DNA of 64,000 nucleotides from positions 199,719-263,718 of the forward strand of contig NZ_VOBR01000004.1 of the NCBI RefSeq assembly GCF_007845675.1, read 5' to 3'. Each line of letters starts with the position of its first letter. The first letter of the stretch is position 1. The notes under the pieces were generated by a model that searched no databases, was not told the origin of the DNA, and saw only the letters and a program-made list of their open reading frames with translations. Shown one piece after another: positions 1 to 6,672 of the stretch. Made by a program: the position numbers and the translations under genes. Source of the stretch: Lentzea tibetensis. GTDB taxonomy: Bacteria; Actinomycetota; Actinomycetes; Mycobacteriales; Pseudonocardiaceae.

Positions 1-45
1 GGTGGCGGCGATTCCTTTTGGGTTGCTGGGGCCCCCCGCTCCCCG

Positions 46-58
46 CCCCCCCCCCCCC
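46..58. repeat. homopolymer run of 13 C
   Basis: Thirteen consecutive C residues lie 8 bases beyond the stop codon of the first minus-strand gene. The first 65 bases otherwise hold no recognisable gene or signal. Such a tract is prone to slippage, either in the cell or in sequencing and assembly. Confidence 0.9.
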
Positions 59-65
59 ACACCGC

Positions 66-800
66 TCAGCGCTTGGAGAGCCGCAGCTTCTGCCAGGAGC
101 CGTCGGCGGTCCACCCACCGTCGACCGGCAGCGCCACGCCGTTGATGAACGTGCTCTTGGACGAAGCCAGGAACGCGACGGCGTTGGCGATGTCGTCCGG
201 CACGGCGAACCGCCCCGCGGGCACGTGGTCGGTGATGTCGGAGTCGACGTAGTACCCGCCGGCCTGCGACTCGACGTCCATCTCGGTCTTGACCCAGCCG
301 GGGCACACGGCGTTGACGCGCACCCCGCGCCCGCCCCACTCGACGGACAGCGTGCGGGTCATGCCGATCAGCCCGTGCTTGGTCGTGTTGTACGCGGCGC
401 GGTCCGCCACACCACGCAGCCCGGCGACCGACGCTATGTTGATGACCGAACCGGAGCCCTGCGCGAGCATGATCTTGCCGAGCGCCTGCGTGAGCAGGAA
501 CGGGCCGGTGAGGTTCACCTCGAGCATCCGGTGCCACTGCTCGAGCGTCGTCTCCTCGAACGGCACGATCCCCGCGATGCCCGCGTTGTTGACCAGCACG
601 TCGACCCGGCCGTACGTGTCGGCGACGTGCGCGGTCAGTCGTTCGACGTCGGCGGGCGACGCGACGTTGCCGACGATCCCGTCCTTGCTCTCCTGGAGGT
701 CGAAGCCGACGACGGTGAACCCGTCCTCGCGCAGCACGTCCGCGATCCGCAGGCCCATGCCCTGCGCCGCGCCGGTGACCACAGCAACTCGTTGCGTCAT
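66..800 (-). CDS. SDR family NAD(P)-dependent oxidoreductase
   Basis: A 244-residue classical short-chain dehydrogenase/reductase. It shows the N-terminal dinucleotide-binding motif TGAAQGMG, the NNAG motif (VNNAGIAGI), the catalytic Ser in INIASVAG and the Tyr/Lys pair in AAYNTTKHG; the C-terminus FINGVALPVDGGW is typical of the family. It probably acts as a cytoplasmic tetramer on an alcohol or ketone; the substrate cannot be told. The ATG at 800 is preferred because the upstream extension lacks family similarity and the Rossmann fold starts right after MTQR. It stands alone, separated from the PRTase gene by about 75 bp. Confidence 0.9.
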   Translation of the reverse strand: MTQRVAVVTGAAQGMGLRIADVLREDGFTVVGFDLQESKDGIVGNVASPADVERLTAHVADTYGRVDVLVNNAGIAGIVPFEETTLEQWHRMLEVNLTGPFLLTQALGKIMLAQGSGSVINIASVAGLRGVADRAAYNTTKHGLIGMTRTLSVEWGGRGVRVNAVCPGWVKTEMDVESQAGGYYVDSDITDHVPAGRFAVPDDIANAVAFLASSKSTFINGVALPVDGGWTADGSWQKLRLSKR

Positions 801-876
801 GAGCGCGAGGCTAGGTGCCTGAGCGGGCCGAGCGGCAGCACCCGTGCGTGATCCCACGTCTCAGGACCAGCGGTGC

Positions 877-1602
877 TTAGCCCACGAAACACGCACAGCA
901 GCTGTTCCAGTCGAAGGGGCGCGAGCGCACGAGGTCGAGGTACTGGGTCGTGTGCTCGTCGGTGGGATCCAAGTGGCGCCCGATGACCAGTCCGACAACT
1001 CGCTTAGCACCGGCACGCTTCAGAGCCACCGCGCAGGACTGGAGGCTTGCTCCGGACGTCCACGTGTCGTCGACCAGGAGAACGTTCTTGTCGGCCACGT
1101 CGCTGTGGACGGTGCAGGCATCCGGGCGGAGCTGCCGAGTGTTCTGCTCGGTCGTGCTCAGCACCTCGGCGAACCGACCTCGGGTGAATCCGAGTCGTCG
1201 CCCGAGCAGGTCGACCAGTGGGTGAGCATTGGTGCGCTCGCGCGTGCTCGGAACGACCGTGACCAGCTCGAACGGTCCGAGGCATTCGCCGTGGCGGCCG
1301 AGGAAGTTCGCGAGCACGGAGAGCAGCTCGTTGGTGAACCGAGTGCGCACAGCCTGAAAGCGGCTGTACTTGTACTTCGCCAGGACGTAGGCGAGCTGTT
1401 GATCCTTGACCGCGATGGAGATCGGCACGACGAGATCGGCCAGTTCGCTGTTGGCGGCCTCGTAGTGCTTGTTGCACTGCCAGCAGCGAGTCCACCCCTT
1501 CGAGTCACGGCGACAGACCTCGCACACCACGCCGGCGACAACGGGTGGCGGGGGCACGAGGATGTTGCTGTAGCGCTCGATGAGCTGGCTGAACGGGCTC
1601 AC
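877..1602 (-). CDS. ComF-like phosphoribosyltransferase (ShosT-like candidate)
   Basis: A 241-residue type I phosphoribosyltransferase of ComF type. Residues 27-43 hold two CxxC pairs (CEVC and CWQC), a likely zinc ribbon; the PRPP-binding signature VLLVDDTWTSGAS is at 174-186 with the acidic pair D178/D179. It begins 1 nt after the stop of the dprA-like gene, so the two are certainly co-transcribed. In ShosTA defence systems a PRTase-domain toxin (ShosT) is paired with a DprA-like antitoxin (ShosA); this pair has the same composition. The alternative is a ComF homologue in DNA uptake, but no other competence gene is nearby. Domain assignment is firm; the toxin role is inferred. Confidence 0.85.
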   Translation of the reverse strand: MSPFSQLIERYSNILVPPPPVVAGVVCEVCRRDSKGWTRCWQCNKHYEAANSELADLVVPISIAVKDQQLAYVLAKYKYSRFQAVRTRFTNELLSVLANFLGRHGECLGPFELVTVVPSTRERTNAHPLVDLLGRRLGFTRGRFAEVLSTTEQNTRQLRPDACTVHSDVADKNVLLVDDTWTSGASLQSCAVALKRAGAKRVVGLVIGRHLDPTDEHTTQYLDLVRSRPFDWNSCCACFVG

Positions 1603-1603
1603 G

Positions 1604-2497
1604 TCAGAAGTTGATCAAATCCGGAACGTCGGTGCCGAGATCGTCCAGTACCCGGAGCAGTTGGTCCGGGCTCTCCAGCACGGTTGTGTTCGGCCTCGCC
1701 GCCATGTCCTGTCCCCAGGTCGTGCCGGTGACGACTTCAGGCAGGAGGAAGACGTGGCGCCCGTGCTCCAGTGCCAGCCGGGCCTGGATGCGAGTGCCGC
1801 TGTGCTCGCCTGCCTCGACGACGACGGTCGCGACACTGCACCCGCTCATCACCGCATTGCGCATCGGGAAGTGATGCTTGGCCGGTCCGGCGTCCGGCCA
1901 GAACTGCGACAGCACAGCGCCCGTTCGCTGAATCTCCTCGTGCAGTTCGGCGTTGGCGCTCGGGTAGCAGGTGCGCAGGCCGGTGCCGACCACGGCGACG
2001 GTGCGGCCCCCTGCGTCCAGCACGGCTCGGTGCGCCGCACTGTCGACTCCCGCCGCGAGTCCGCTGAGGACAGTGATCCCGTTCTGGGTCAGCATCGTCG
2101 CGATCTCGCGGGTGATGTGCAGTCCGCGGCTGGACGCGTTCCTGCTGCCGACTACGGCAACGCCGTTCTGGTCGGCGGGATCGAGGAAGCCGCGGTAGGT
2201 CAGGAAGGGGGGCCGCTGGTGCACCATCATCAGCTGCACCGGGTAGTCCTCGTCCAACACGGTGACGAGCCGGATGCCTTCTTCCGCCCACGCCTTGATC
2301 TCGTGCACCACCGCGTCGAGCTGATCGGCGGGGTCGACGGTGACGTGGTCGAGCGTCGGCTGCTCCGGCGTCAGCAACGTGTCCAGAGAGGTCAACGCAG
2401 AGCCGGACTCCTCCACGACCCTGGTGACGTCGGCCCAACCGAGCTCGCTCTCCCGCAGAGCGAGCAGCAGCGCGGCCTGTTCGACCTGGTTCGTCAC
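1604..2497 (-). CDS. dprA: DprA/Smf-family DNA-processing protein (ShosA-like candidate)
   Basis: A 297-residue DprA-family protein. After about 110 N-terminal residues comes the SLOG-type Rossmann domain with VVGSRNASSRG, SGLAAGVDSAAHRA, VVGTGL, FPMRNAVMSG and VVEAGEHSGT, all hallmarks of DprA. It ends soon after this domain, without the C-terminal winged-helix domain of many full-length DprA proteins. The start is a GTG; an ATG 8 bases upstream is out of frame. Canonical actinobacterial dprA lies beside comM/yifB-like genes, which are absent here, so this looks like an accessory copy. With the PRTase gene 1 nt downstream it could be the antitoxin of a ShosTA-like system. Confidence 0.88.
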   Translation of the reverse strand: MTNQVEQAALLLALRESELGWADVTRVVEESGSALTSLDTLLTPEQPTLDHVTVDPADQLDAVVHEIKAWAEEGIRLVTVLDEDYPVQLMMVHQRPPFLTYRGFLDPADQNGVAVVGSRNASSRGLHITREIATMLTQNGITVLSGLAAGVDSAAHRAVLDAGGRTVAVVGTGLRTCYPSANAELHEEIQRTGAVLSQFWPDAGPAKHHFPMRNAVMSGCSVATVVVEAGEHSGTRIQARLALEHGRHVFLLPEVVTGTTWGQDMAARPNTTVLESPDQLLRVLDDLGTDVPDLINF

Positions 2498-2600
2498 GAC
2501 CTCATCCTATCGAACAGAGGTTCGACCTGCGAGTTCACTCGCGGGAAAGTGGGCGAGTCTACTCAGCTCAAGTGCGGACCGATGGCCGTGCAGCCGACGG

Positions 2601-3236
2601 CTACGCCAAGGCGTCCGGCAGGTCGACGATCGAGCCGAGAACCGACACCTGCGCCAACACCGCGGGGTCCGGCGGGAAGTGCTCGTTGGGCACCGCGAAC
2701 ACGGTCATCCCGGCGGCCAGAGCCGCACGGAGCCCGTTCGTGGAGTCCTCGACGGCGTAGCAACGCTCGGCGGCCACCCCGAGCTTCGCGGCTGCCAGCA
2801 GGTTCACGTCCGGTGCGGGCTTGCCCCGACCGGCGTCCTCGGACGACAGTGCGACCTGGATCAGCTCGTCGAGCCCGGTCGCGTGCAGGAACGACCTGAT
2901 CAGCACCGGCGGCGACGACGAGGCGATGGCCACGGGGTAGCGCGCGGCGACCGAGCGCACCGTCGAAACGGCACCGGGCAGCACGGGTGGACCGGACTCG
3001 TAGCGCTCCACCATCCCGGCGATCACGCCGTCGGAAGCCGCGGCGGGCGCCAGCTGAACACCGACGGACGACACGAGGTAGTCGGCCCACTCGGGGGTGC
3101 TCATGCCCTGCATGTCGGTCGTCGCGGTGGGCGTCCACGCACCGCCGTGGGCGAGCGCAAACGCTTGGCGCACCTCGTCCCACACCTGCTCGGAGTCCAC
3201 CAGCACGCCGTCGAGGTCGAACACCACAGCTTCCAC
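2601..3236 (-). CDS. HAD-superfamily hydrolase, beta-phosphoglucomutase-like
   Basis: A 211-residue HAD subfamily IA phosphatase or phosphomutase. Motif I FDLDGVLVDSE carries both catalytic aspartates, motif II is in IASSSPP, the motif III lysine lies in SSEDAGRGKPAPD, and motif IV is in YAVEDSTNG. The GKPAPD and VEDS signatures are typical of the sugar-phosphate branch (beta-phosphoglucomutase/CbbY-like). It starts at GTG 3236. It is divergent from the MFS gene, sharing a 65-bp intergenic region. Substrate unknown. Confidence 0.9.
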   Translation of the reverse strand: MEAVVFDLDGVLVDSEQVWDEVRQAFALAHGGAWTPTATTDMQGMSTPEWADYLVSSVGVQLAPAAASDGVIAGMVERYESGPPVLPGAVSTVRSVAARYPVAIASSSPPVLIRSFLHATGLDELIQVALSSEDAGRGKPAPDVNLLAAAKLGVAAERCYAVEDSTNGLRAALAAGMTVFAVPNEHFPPDPAVLAQVSVLGSIVDLPDALA

Positions 3237-3264
3237 GCGGCCAACCTACCCGTGACCGCAATTA

Positions 3265-3302
3265 CTTAGCTATGCGAAGCAATTAATGTTAGGGTAGCTA
3301 AG
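3265..3302. promoter_or_regulatory. inverted repeat over the MFS gene start (operator candidate)
   Basis: The arms CTTAGCTA (3265-3272) and TAGCTAAG (3295-3302) form a perfect 8-bp inverted repeat in an unusually AT-rich stretch directly at the GTG start of the transporter gene. Such positions are typical for MarR or TetR repressor sites controlling exporters. No regulator gene lies next door. Confidence 0.45.
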
Positions 3303-4468
3303 TGAATCTGAAAGGGCAGCCCAAGCAGGTGTGGATCACGGCGTTCGCCGCGGTCATCGCCTTCATGGGAATCGGTCTCGTAGACCCCATCCTGTTGTCC
3401 ATCGCGGAGGGACTGCACGCGACGCCCGCGCAGGTCACCCTCCTCTTCTCCAGCTACCTCGGCGTCCAGGTCCTCGCGATGCTGTTCACCGGCGCCGCGT
3501 CGGCCAGGTTCGGCGCGAAGCGCACGCTCACCGCCGGACTCGCCCTGATCGTCGCCGCCACGCTCGCCTGCGCCGCGGCAGGCAGCATCACCGAGCTCGT
3601 CGGGCTGCGCGCGGTCTGGGGCCTCGGCAACGCGTTCTTCATCGCGACCGCGCTCAGCGTCATCGTCGGCGCGGCCAGCGGCGGCCAGAAGGGCGCGATC
3701 CTGCTGTACGAGGCGGCGCTCGGCCTCGGCCTGAGCGTGGGACCGCTGCTCGGCGCGCTGCTCGGCAGCATCTCGTGGCGCGGCCCGTTCCTCGGCACCG
3801 CGATCCTCATGGCCGTCGCGCTCGTGCTCTGCTCGATCTTCCTGACCAAGGACGGGCACGAGGAACGCGCTCCCATCAAGATCCTGGACCCGCTCCGCGC
3901 GCTGAAGCACCCCGGACTGCTCAAGACGAGCATCGGCGCGTCGCTCTACACGGCCGCGTTCTTCGCAGTGCTGGCCTGGTCGCCGTTCGTGCTCGAGTAC
4001 GACGCGGTCGCCATCGGCCTGATCTTCTTCGGCTGGGGCCTGTGCGTCGCGGTGTCCAGCGTCGTGCTCGCGCCACGGCTGGCGCACCGCATGGGCGAGC
4101 AGCGCGCGACGGTGGCGGCGGTCATCGCGTTCGCGGCGCTCATGCTGGTCATGGCCGTGCCGAGCAAGCCGCTGCTGGTCGTCGCGGTGATCGTCAGCGG
4201 TGTCGTGAGCGGCCTGCTGAACACGCTGTTCACCGGTACCGCGATGAGCATCAGCGACGCCCCGCGCCCGGTCGCGAGCGCCGGCTACAACTTCCTGCGC
4301 TGGCTCGGCGGCGCGCTTGCGGCGACGTTCGTGAGCCACCTGCCCCACCCGTTCGTGATCGCCGCGATCATGTGCCTGGTCGCCTCCGGTCTGCTGACGA
4401 CCATCAGAGCGGATGTGCACGAGGTACCCGCCGAAGCGGTCCTCGTCGGCGGACAGATGGCGGGTTAA
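3302..4468 (+). CDS. MFS transporter (drug-exporter type)
   Basis: A 388-residue major facilitator superfamily protein with about 12 hydrophobic segments. The first helix FMGIGLVDPILLSI and the loop RFGAKRTLTAG between helices 2 and 3 match the MFS signature; the family exports small molecules by proton antiport. The GTG at 3302 keeps the conserved N-terminal QPKQVWITAF segment; an in-frame ATG at 3365 would cut into helix 1. There is no clear ribosome binding site, and the start overlaps an inverted repeat, so the transcript may be leaderless. Substrate unknown. Confidence 0.88.
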   Translation: MNLKGQPKQVWITAFAAVIAFMGIGLVDPILLSIAEGLHATPAQVTLLFSSYLGVQVLAMLFTGAASARFGAKRTLTAGLALIVAATLACAAAGSITELVGLRAVWGLGNAFFIATALSVIVGAASGGQKGAILLYEAALGLGLSVGPLLGALLGSISWRGPFLGTAILMAVALVLCSIFLTKDGHEERAPIKILDPLRALKHPGLLKTSIGASLYTAAFFAVLAWSPFVLEYDAVAIGLIFFGWGLCVAVSSVVLAPRLAHRMGEQRATVAAVIAFAALMLVMAVPSKPLLVVAVIVSGVVSGLLNTLFTGTAMSISDAPRPVASAGYNFLRWLGGALAATFVSHLPHPFVIAAIMCLVASGLLTTIRADVHEVPAEAVLVGGQMAG

Positions 4469-4480
4469 CAAGAAGTGAAC
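4459..4480 (-). promoter_or_regulatory. PHO-box-like direct repeat upstream of first phoX
   Basis: On the minus strand two consecutive 11-nt units read GTTCACTTCTT (4480-4470) and GTTAACCCGCC (4469-4459). PhoP sites of streptomycetes consist of 11-nt direct repeats with a GTTCACC-like core. The position, 50-70 bp before a phosphatase gene, fits; the site overlaps the end of the MFS gene. Confidence 0.5.
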
Positions 4481-4484
4481 AAGG

Positions 4485-4519
4485 TCCTACGGTCAGTTGG
4501 TTCCTGTCTGACCGTAGGA
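4485..4519 (+). promoter_or_regulatory. perfect 12-bp hairpin reaching the phoX ribosome binding site
   Basis: The arms TCCTACGGTCAG (4485-4496) and CTGACCGTAGGA (4508-4519) are exact reverse complements around an 11-nt loop. The right arm includes the GGA of the GGAGG ribosome binding site (4517-4521), 8 nt before the ATG. In RNA this could mask the ribosome binding site; in DNA it could be an operator or act as terminator of the MFS gene. Confidence 0.55.
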
Positions 4520-4529
4520 GGCCACGACC

Positions 4530-6545
4530 ATGATCCCCCTGCCACTGCTCGCCAACCACCGCCCTGGTAGAGCAGCGGTGACCTGCGAGTACCGCTGTGG
4601 CGACGCTTGCTTCCACGAAGTTCCGAACACGTCCGGCAACCCCTACTTCGGTGACCTGTTCACCCGCCGCGCCGCGCTGAAGGCGGGTGCGGTCGTCGCG
4701 GCCGCCGCGACCGTCGGACTCCCGGCCACCGCCGCGGCCCAGGAGGCGAGCGGGCACCGTCCGCCCAAGGGGCTGAACTTCAAGCCCGTGCAACCGAACA
4801 CCCAGGACGCGGTCGTGGTCCCCGAGGGCTACGAGCAGGGGATCGTCATCCGCTGGGGCGACCCGCTGTTCCCCGGCGTGCCGCAGTTCGACTTCGACAA
4901 CCAGACCGCCGCCAAGCAAGCCGAGCAGTTCGGCTTCAACTGCGACTTCGCCGCGATGCTGCCGTTGGACCACCTGGGCCTCACCAACCTCATGGTGACC
5001 AACCACGAGTACACGTCCGAGCCGTTCATGTTCAAGGGCTACAGCTCGGCCAACCCCACCAGGGAGCAGGTCGAGATCGCCTGGGCCGCGCACGGCCTGT
5101 CGGTGTTCATGGTCAAGCGCACGCCCCACTCCGGCCAGCTCAAGCCGGCCTTCAGCAAGTACAACCGCCGCATCACGTTGCACACCGAGTTCGAGGTGCG
5201 CGGCCCGGCCGCGGGCAGCGCACTGCTGAAGACGTCGGTCGACCCGACCGGCACGAAGGTCTTCGGCACCATGAACAACTGCTCGGGCGGTGTCACACCG
5301 TGGGGCACGATCCTGTCCGGCGAGGAGAACTTCAACCAGTACTTCGCCAACGCGGGGCCGTTGAACGACCCGCGCCTCGCCCGGTACGGCATCACGGGCA
5401 CCGCGACCGGCCGCAAGTGGGAGCGGTTCGACAAGCGGTTCGACCTCGCCCAGGAACCCAACGAGGCCAACAGGTTCGGCTGGGTCATCGAGCTCGACCC
5501 CAACGACCCCGACTCGACGCCGGTGAAGCACACGCACCTCGGCCGGTTCAAGCACGAGACCGCGAACGTGCGGATCGCTCGCGATGGCCGCGTCGTGGCG
5601 TACTCCGGTGACGACGAGCGGTTCGAGTACATCTACAAGTTCATCTCGAACGGCAAAGTGCGCAAGGGCGACAGCAGGTCAGCGCGCAGGCACAACATGA
5701 CCTTGCTCGACGACGGCACGCTCTACGTCGCGAAGTTCACCGGCGACAGCCCGCCCGCTGAGATCGACGGCACCGGCAAGCTGCCGTCCGACGGCCAGTT
5801 CGACGGTTCCGGCGAGTGGATCCCGCTGGCCAGCGGCAAGAAGTCCTTCGTGCCCGGTATGACCGCCGAGGAGGTCTACGTCTTCACGCGCATCGCCGCG
5901 GACAAGGTCGGCGCGACGAAGATGGACCGCCCGGAGGACATCGAGTGCCACCCGCACACCGGCCGGGTGTACTGCGCGCTCAGCAACAACGTCGAACGCG
6001 GGAACGCGGGCAAGGAAGGCGCGACCGAGCCGAACCCGCGCCTGCAGAACCGCCACGGTCAGGTGCTCGAGCTGGCCGAACGCCGCGACGACGCGCTCTC
6101 CCTGACGTTCCGCTGGGACCTGTTCCTGGTCTGCGGTGACCCGAAGTCGCCGGACACCTACTTCGGCGGCTACGACAAGTCGCAGGTCAGCCCGATTTCC
6201 AGCCCGGACAACGTGGCGTTCGACCCGCACGGCAACCTGTGGATCTCGACCGACTCGGCGGGCGCGCTGAACGGGCTGAACGACGGCCTCTACGGGGTGC
6301 CGCTGGAAGGACGCGAACGCGGACACCTGAAGCTGTTCCTCACCGTGCCGAAGGGGGCCGAGACGTGCGGCCCGATCATCGGCGAACGCGTCATCACGGT
6401 GTGCGTGCAGCACCCTGGAGAGGTGGACGGCGCCTCCGCCGACAACCCGGCGTCGCACTGGCCTGACGGAGGCAGCAGCCAGCCGCGTCCGTCGGTCGTC
6501 GCGGTCTGGAAGCGCGGGCATCGGCAGCTGGACGAAATCGGCTGA
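4530..6545 (+). CDS. phoX: PhoX family alkaline phosphatase (DUF839), first copy
   Basis: A 671-residue Tat-exported phosphatase. PhoX hydrolyses phosphomonoesters outside the cell using an Fe/Ca cofactor. The N-terminus has a CxxxCxxxC motif (Cys 19, 23, 27) ahead of the Tat twin-arginine motif TRRAALK (Arg 46-47) and a hydrophobic Ala-rich stretch ending near AAAQ. The hallmark NNCSGGVTPWGTILSGEEN holds Cys251, expected to bind iron, and the following glutamates; other conserved segments are KMDRPEDIE and GDPKSPDTYFGGY. The ATG at 4530 follows GGAGG at 8 nt. A paralogue follows 127 bp downstream. PHO-box-like repeats upstream suggest phosphate-starvation control. Confidence 0.92.
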   Translation: MIPLPLLANHRPGRAAVTCEYRCGDACFHEVPNTSGNPYFGDLFTRRAALKAGAVVAAAATVGLPATAAAQEASGHRPPKGLNFKPVQPNTQDAVVVPEGYEQGIVIRWGDPLFPGVPQFDFDNQTAAKQAEQFGFNCDFAAMLPLDHLGLTNLMVTNHEYTSEPFMFKGYSSANPTREQVEIAWAAHGLSVFMVKRTPHSGQLKPAFSKYNRRITLHTEFEVRGPAAGSALLKTSVDPTGTKVFGTMNNCSGGVTPWGTILSGEENFNQYFANAGPLNDPRLARYGITGTATGRKWERFDKRFDLAQEPNEANRFGWVIELDPNDPDSTPVKHTHLGRFKHETANVRIARDGRVVAYSGDDERFEYIYKFISNGKVRKGDSRSARRHNMTLLDDGTLYVAKFTGDSPPAEIDGTGKLPSDGQFDGSGEWIPLASGKKSFVPGMTAEEVYVFTRIAADKVGATKMDRPEDIECHPHTGRVYCALSNNVERGNAGKEGATEPNPRLQNRHGQVLELAERRDDALSLTFRWDLFLVCGDPKSPDTYFGGYDKSQVSPISSPDNVAFDPHGNLWISTDSAGALNGLNDGLYGVPLEGRERGHLKLFLTVPKGAETCGPIIGERVITVCVQHPGEVDGASADNPASHWPDGGSSQPRPSVVAVWKRGHRQLDEIG

Positions 6546-6581
6546 TCACACAGCGTGCCCCGATCGTTGGGTGCAGGACGA

Positions 6582-6603
6582 GTTCGTCTCCCGTTCACCT
6601 CGT
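6582..6603 (+). promoter_or_regulatory. PHO-box-like direct repeat upstream of second phoX
   Basis: Two consecutive 11-nt units, GTTCGTCTCCC (6582-6592) and GTTCACCTCGT (6593-6603), match the direct-repeat layout of PhoP boxes; the second has a perfect GTTCACC core. It lies 70 bp before the GTG start. Confidence 0.6.
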
Positions 6604-6672
6604 GGACGGCTGGACATCGACTTGCCGACCTAGGTTCAGCCGGTTCCCACTGAGCCGATCTCGGAGGCCTAC

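Noticed and set aside
877-2497. A DNA-uptake competence locus based on ComF and DprA similarity
   Set aside because: No comEA, comEC, pilus or comM gene is nearby, so competence is less likely than an accessory role.
3266-4471. 401-codon minus-strand frame over the MFS gene
   Set aside because: Arg/Glu/Asp-rich shadow frame with no domain; the plus strand encodes a full MFS protein.
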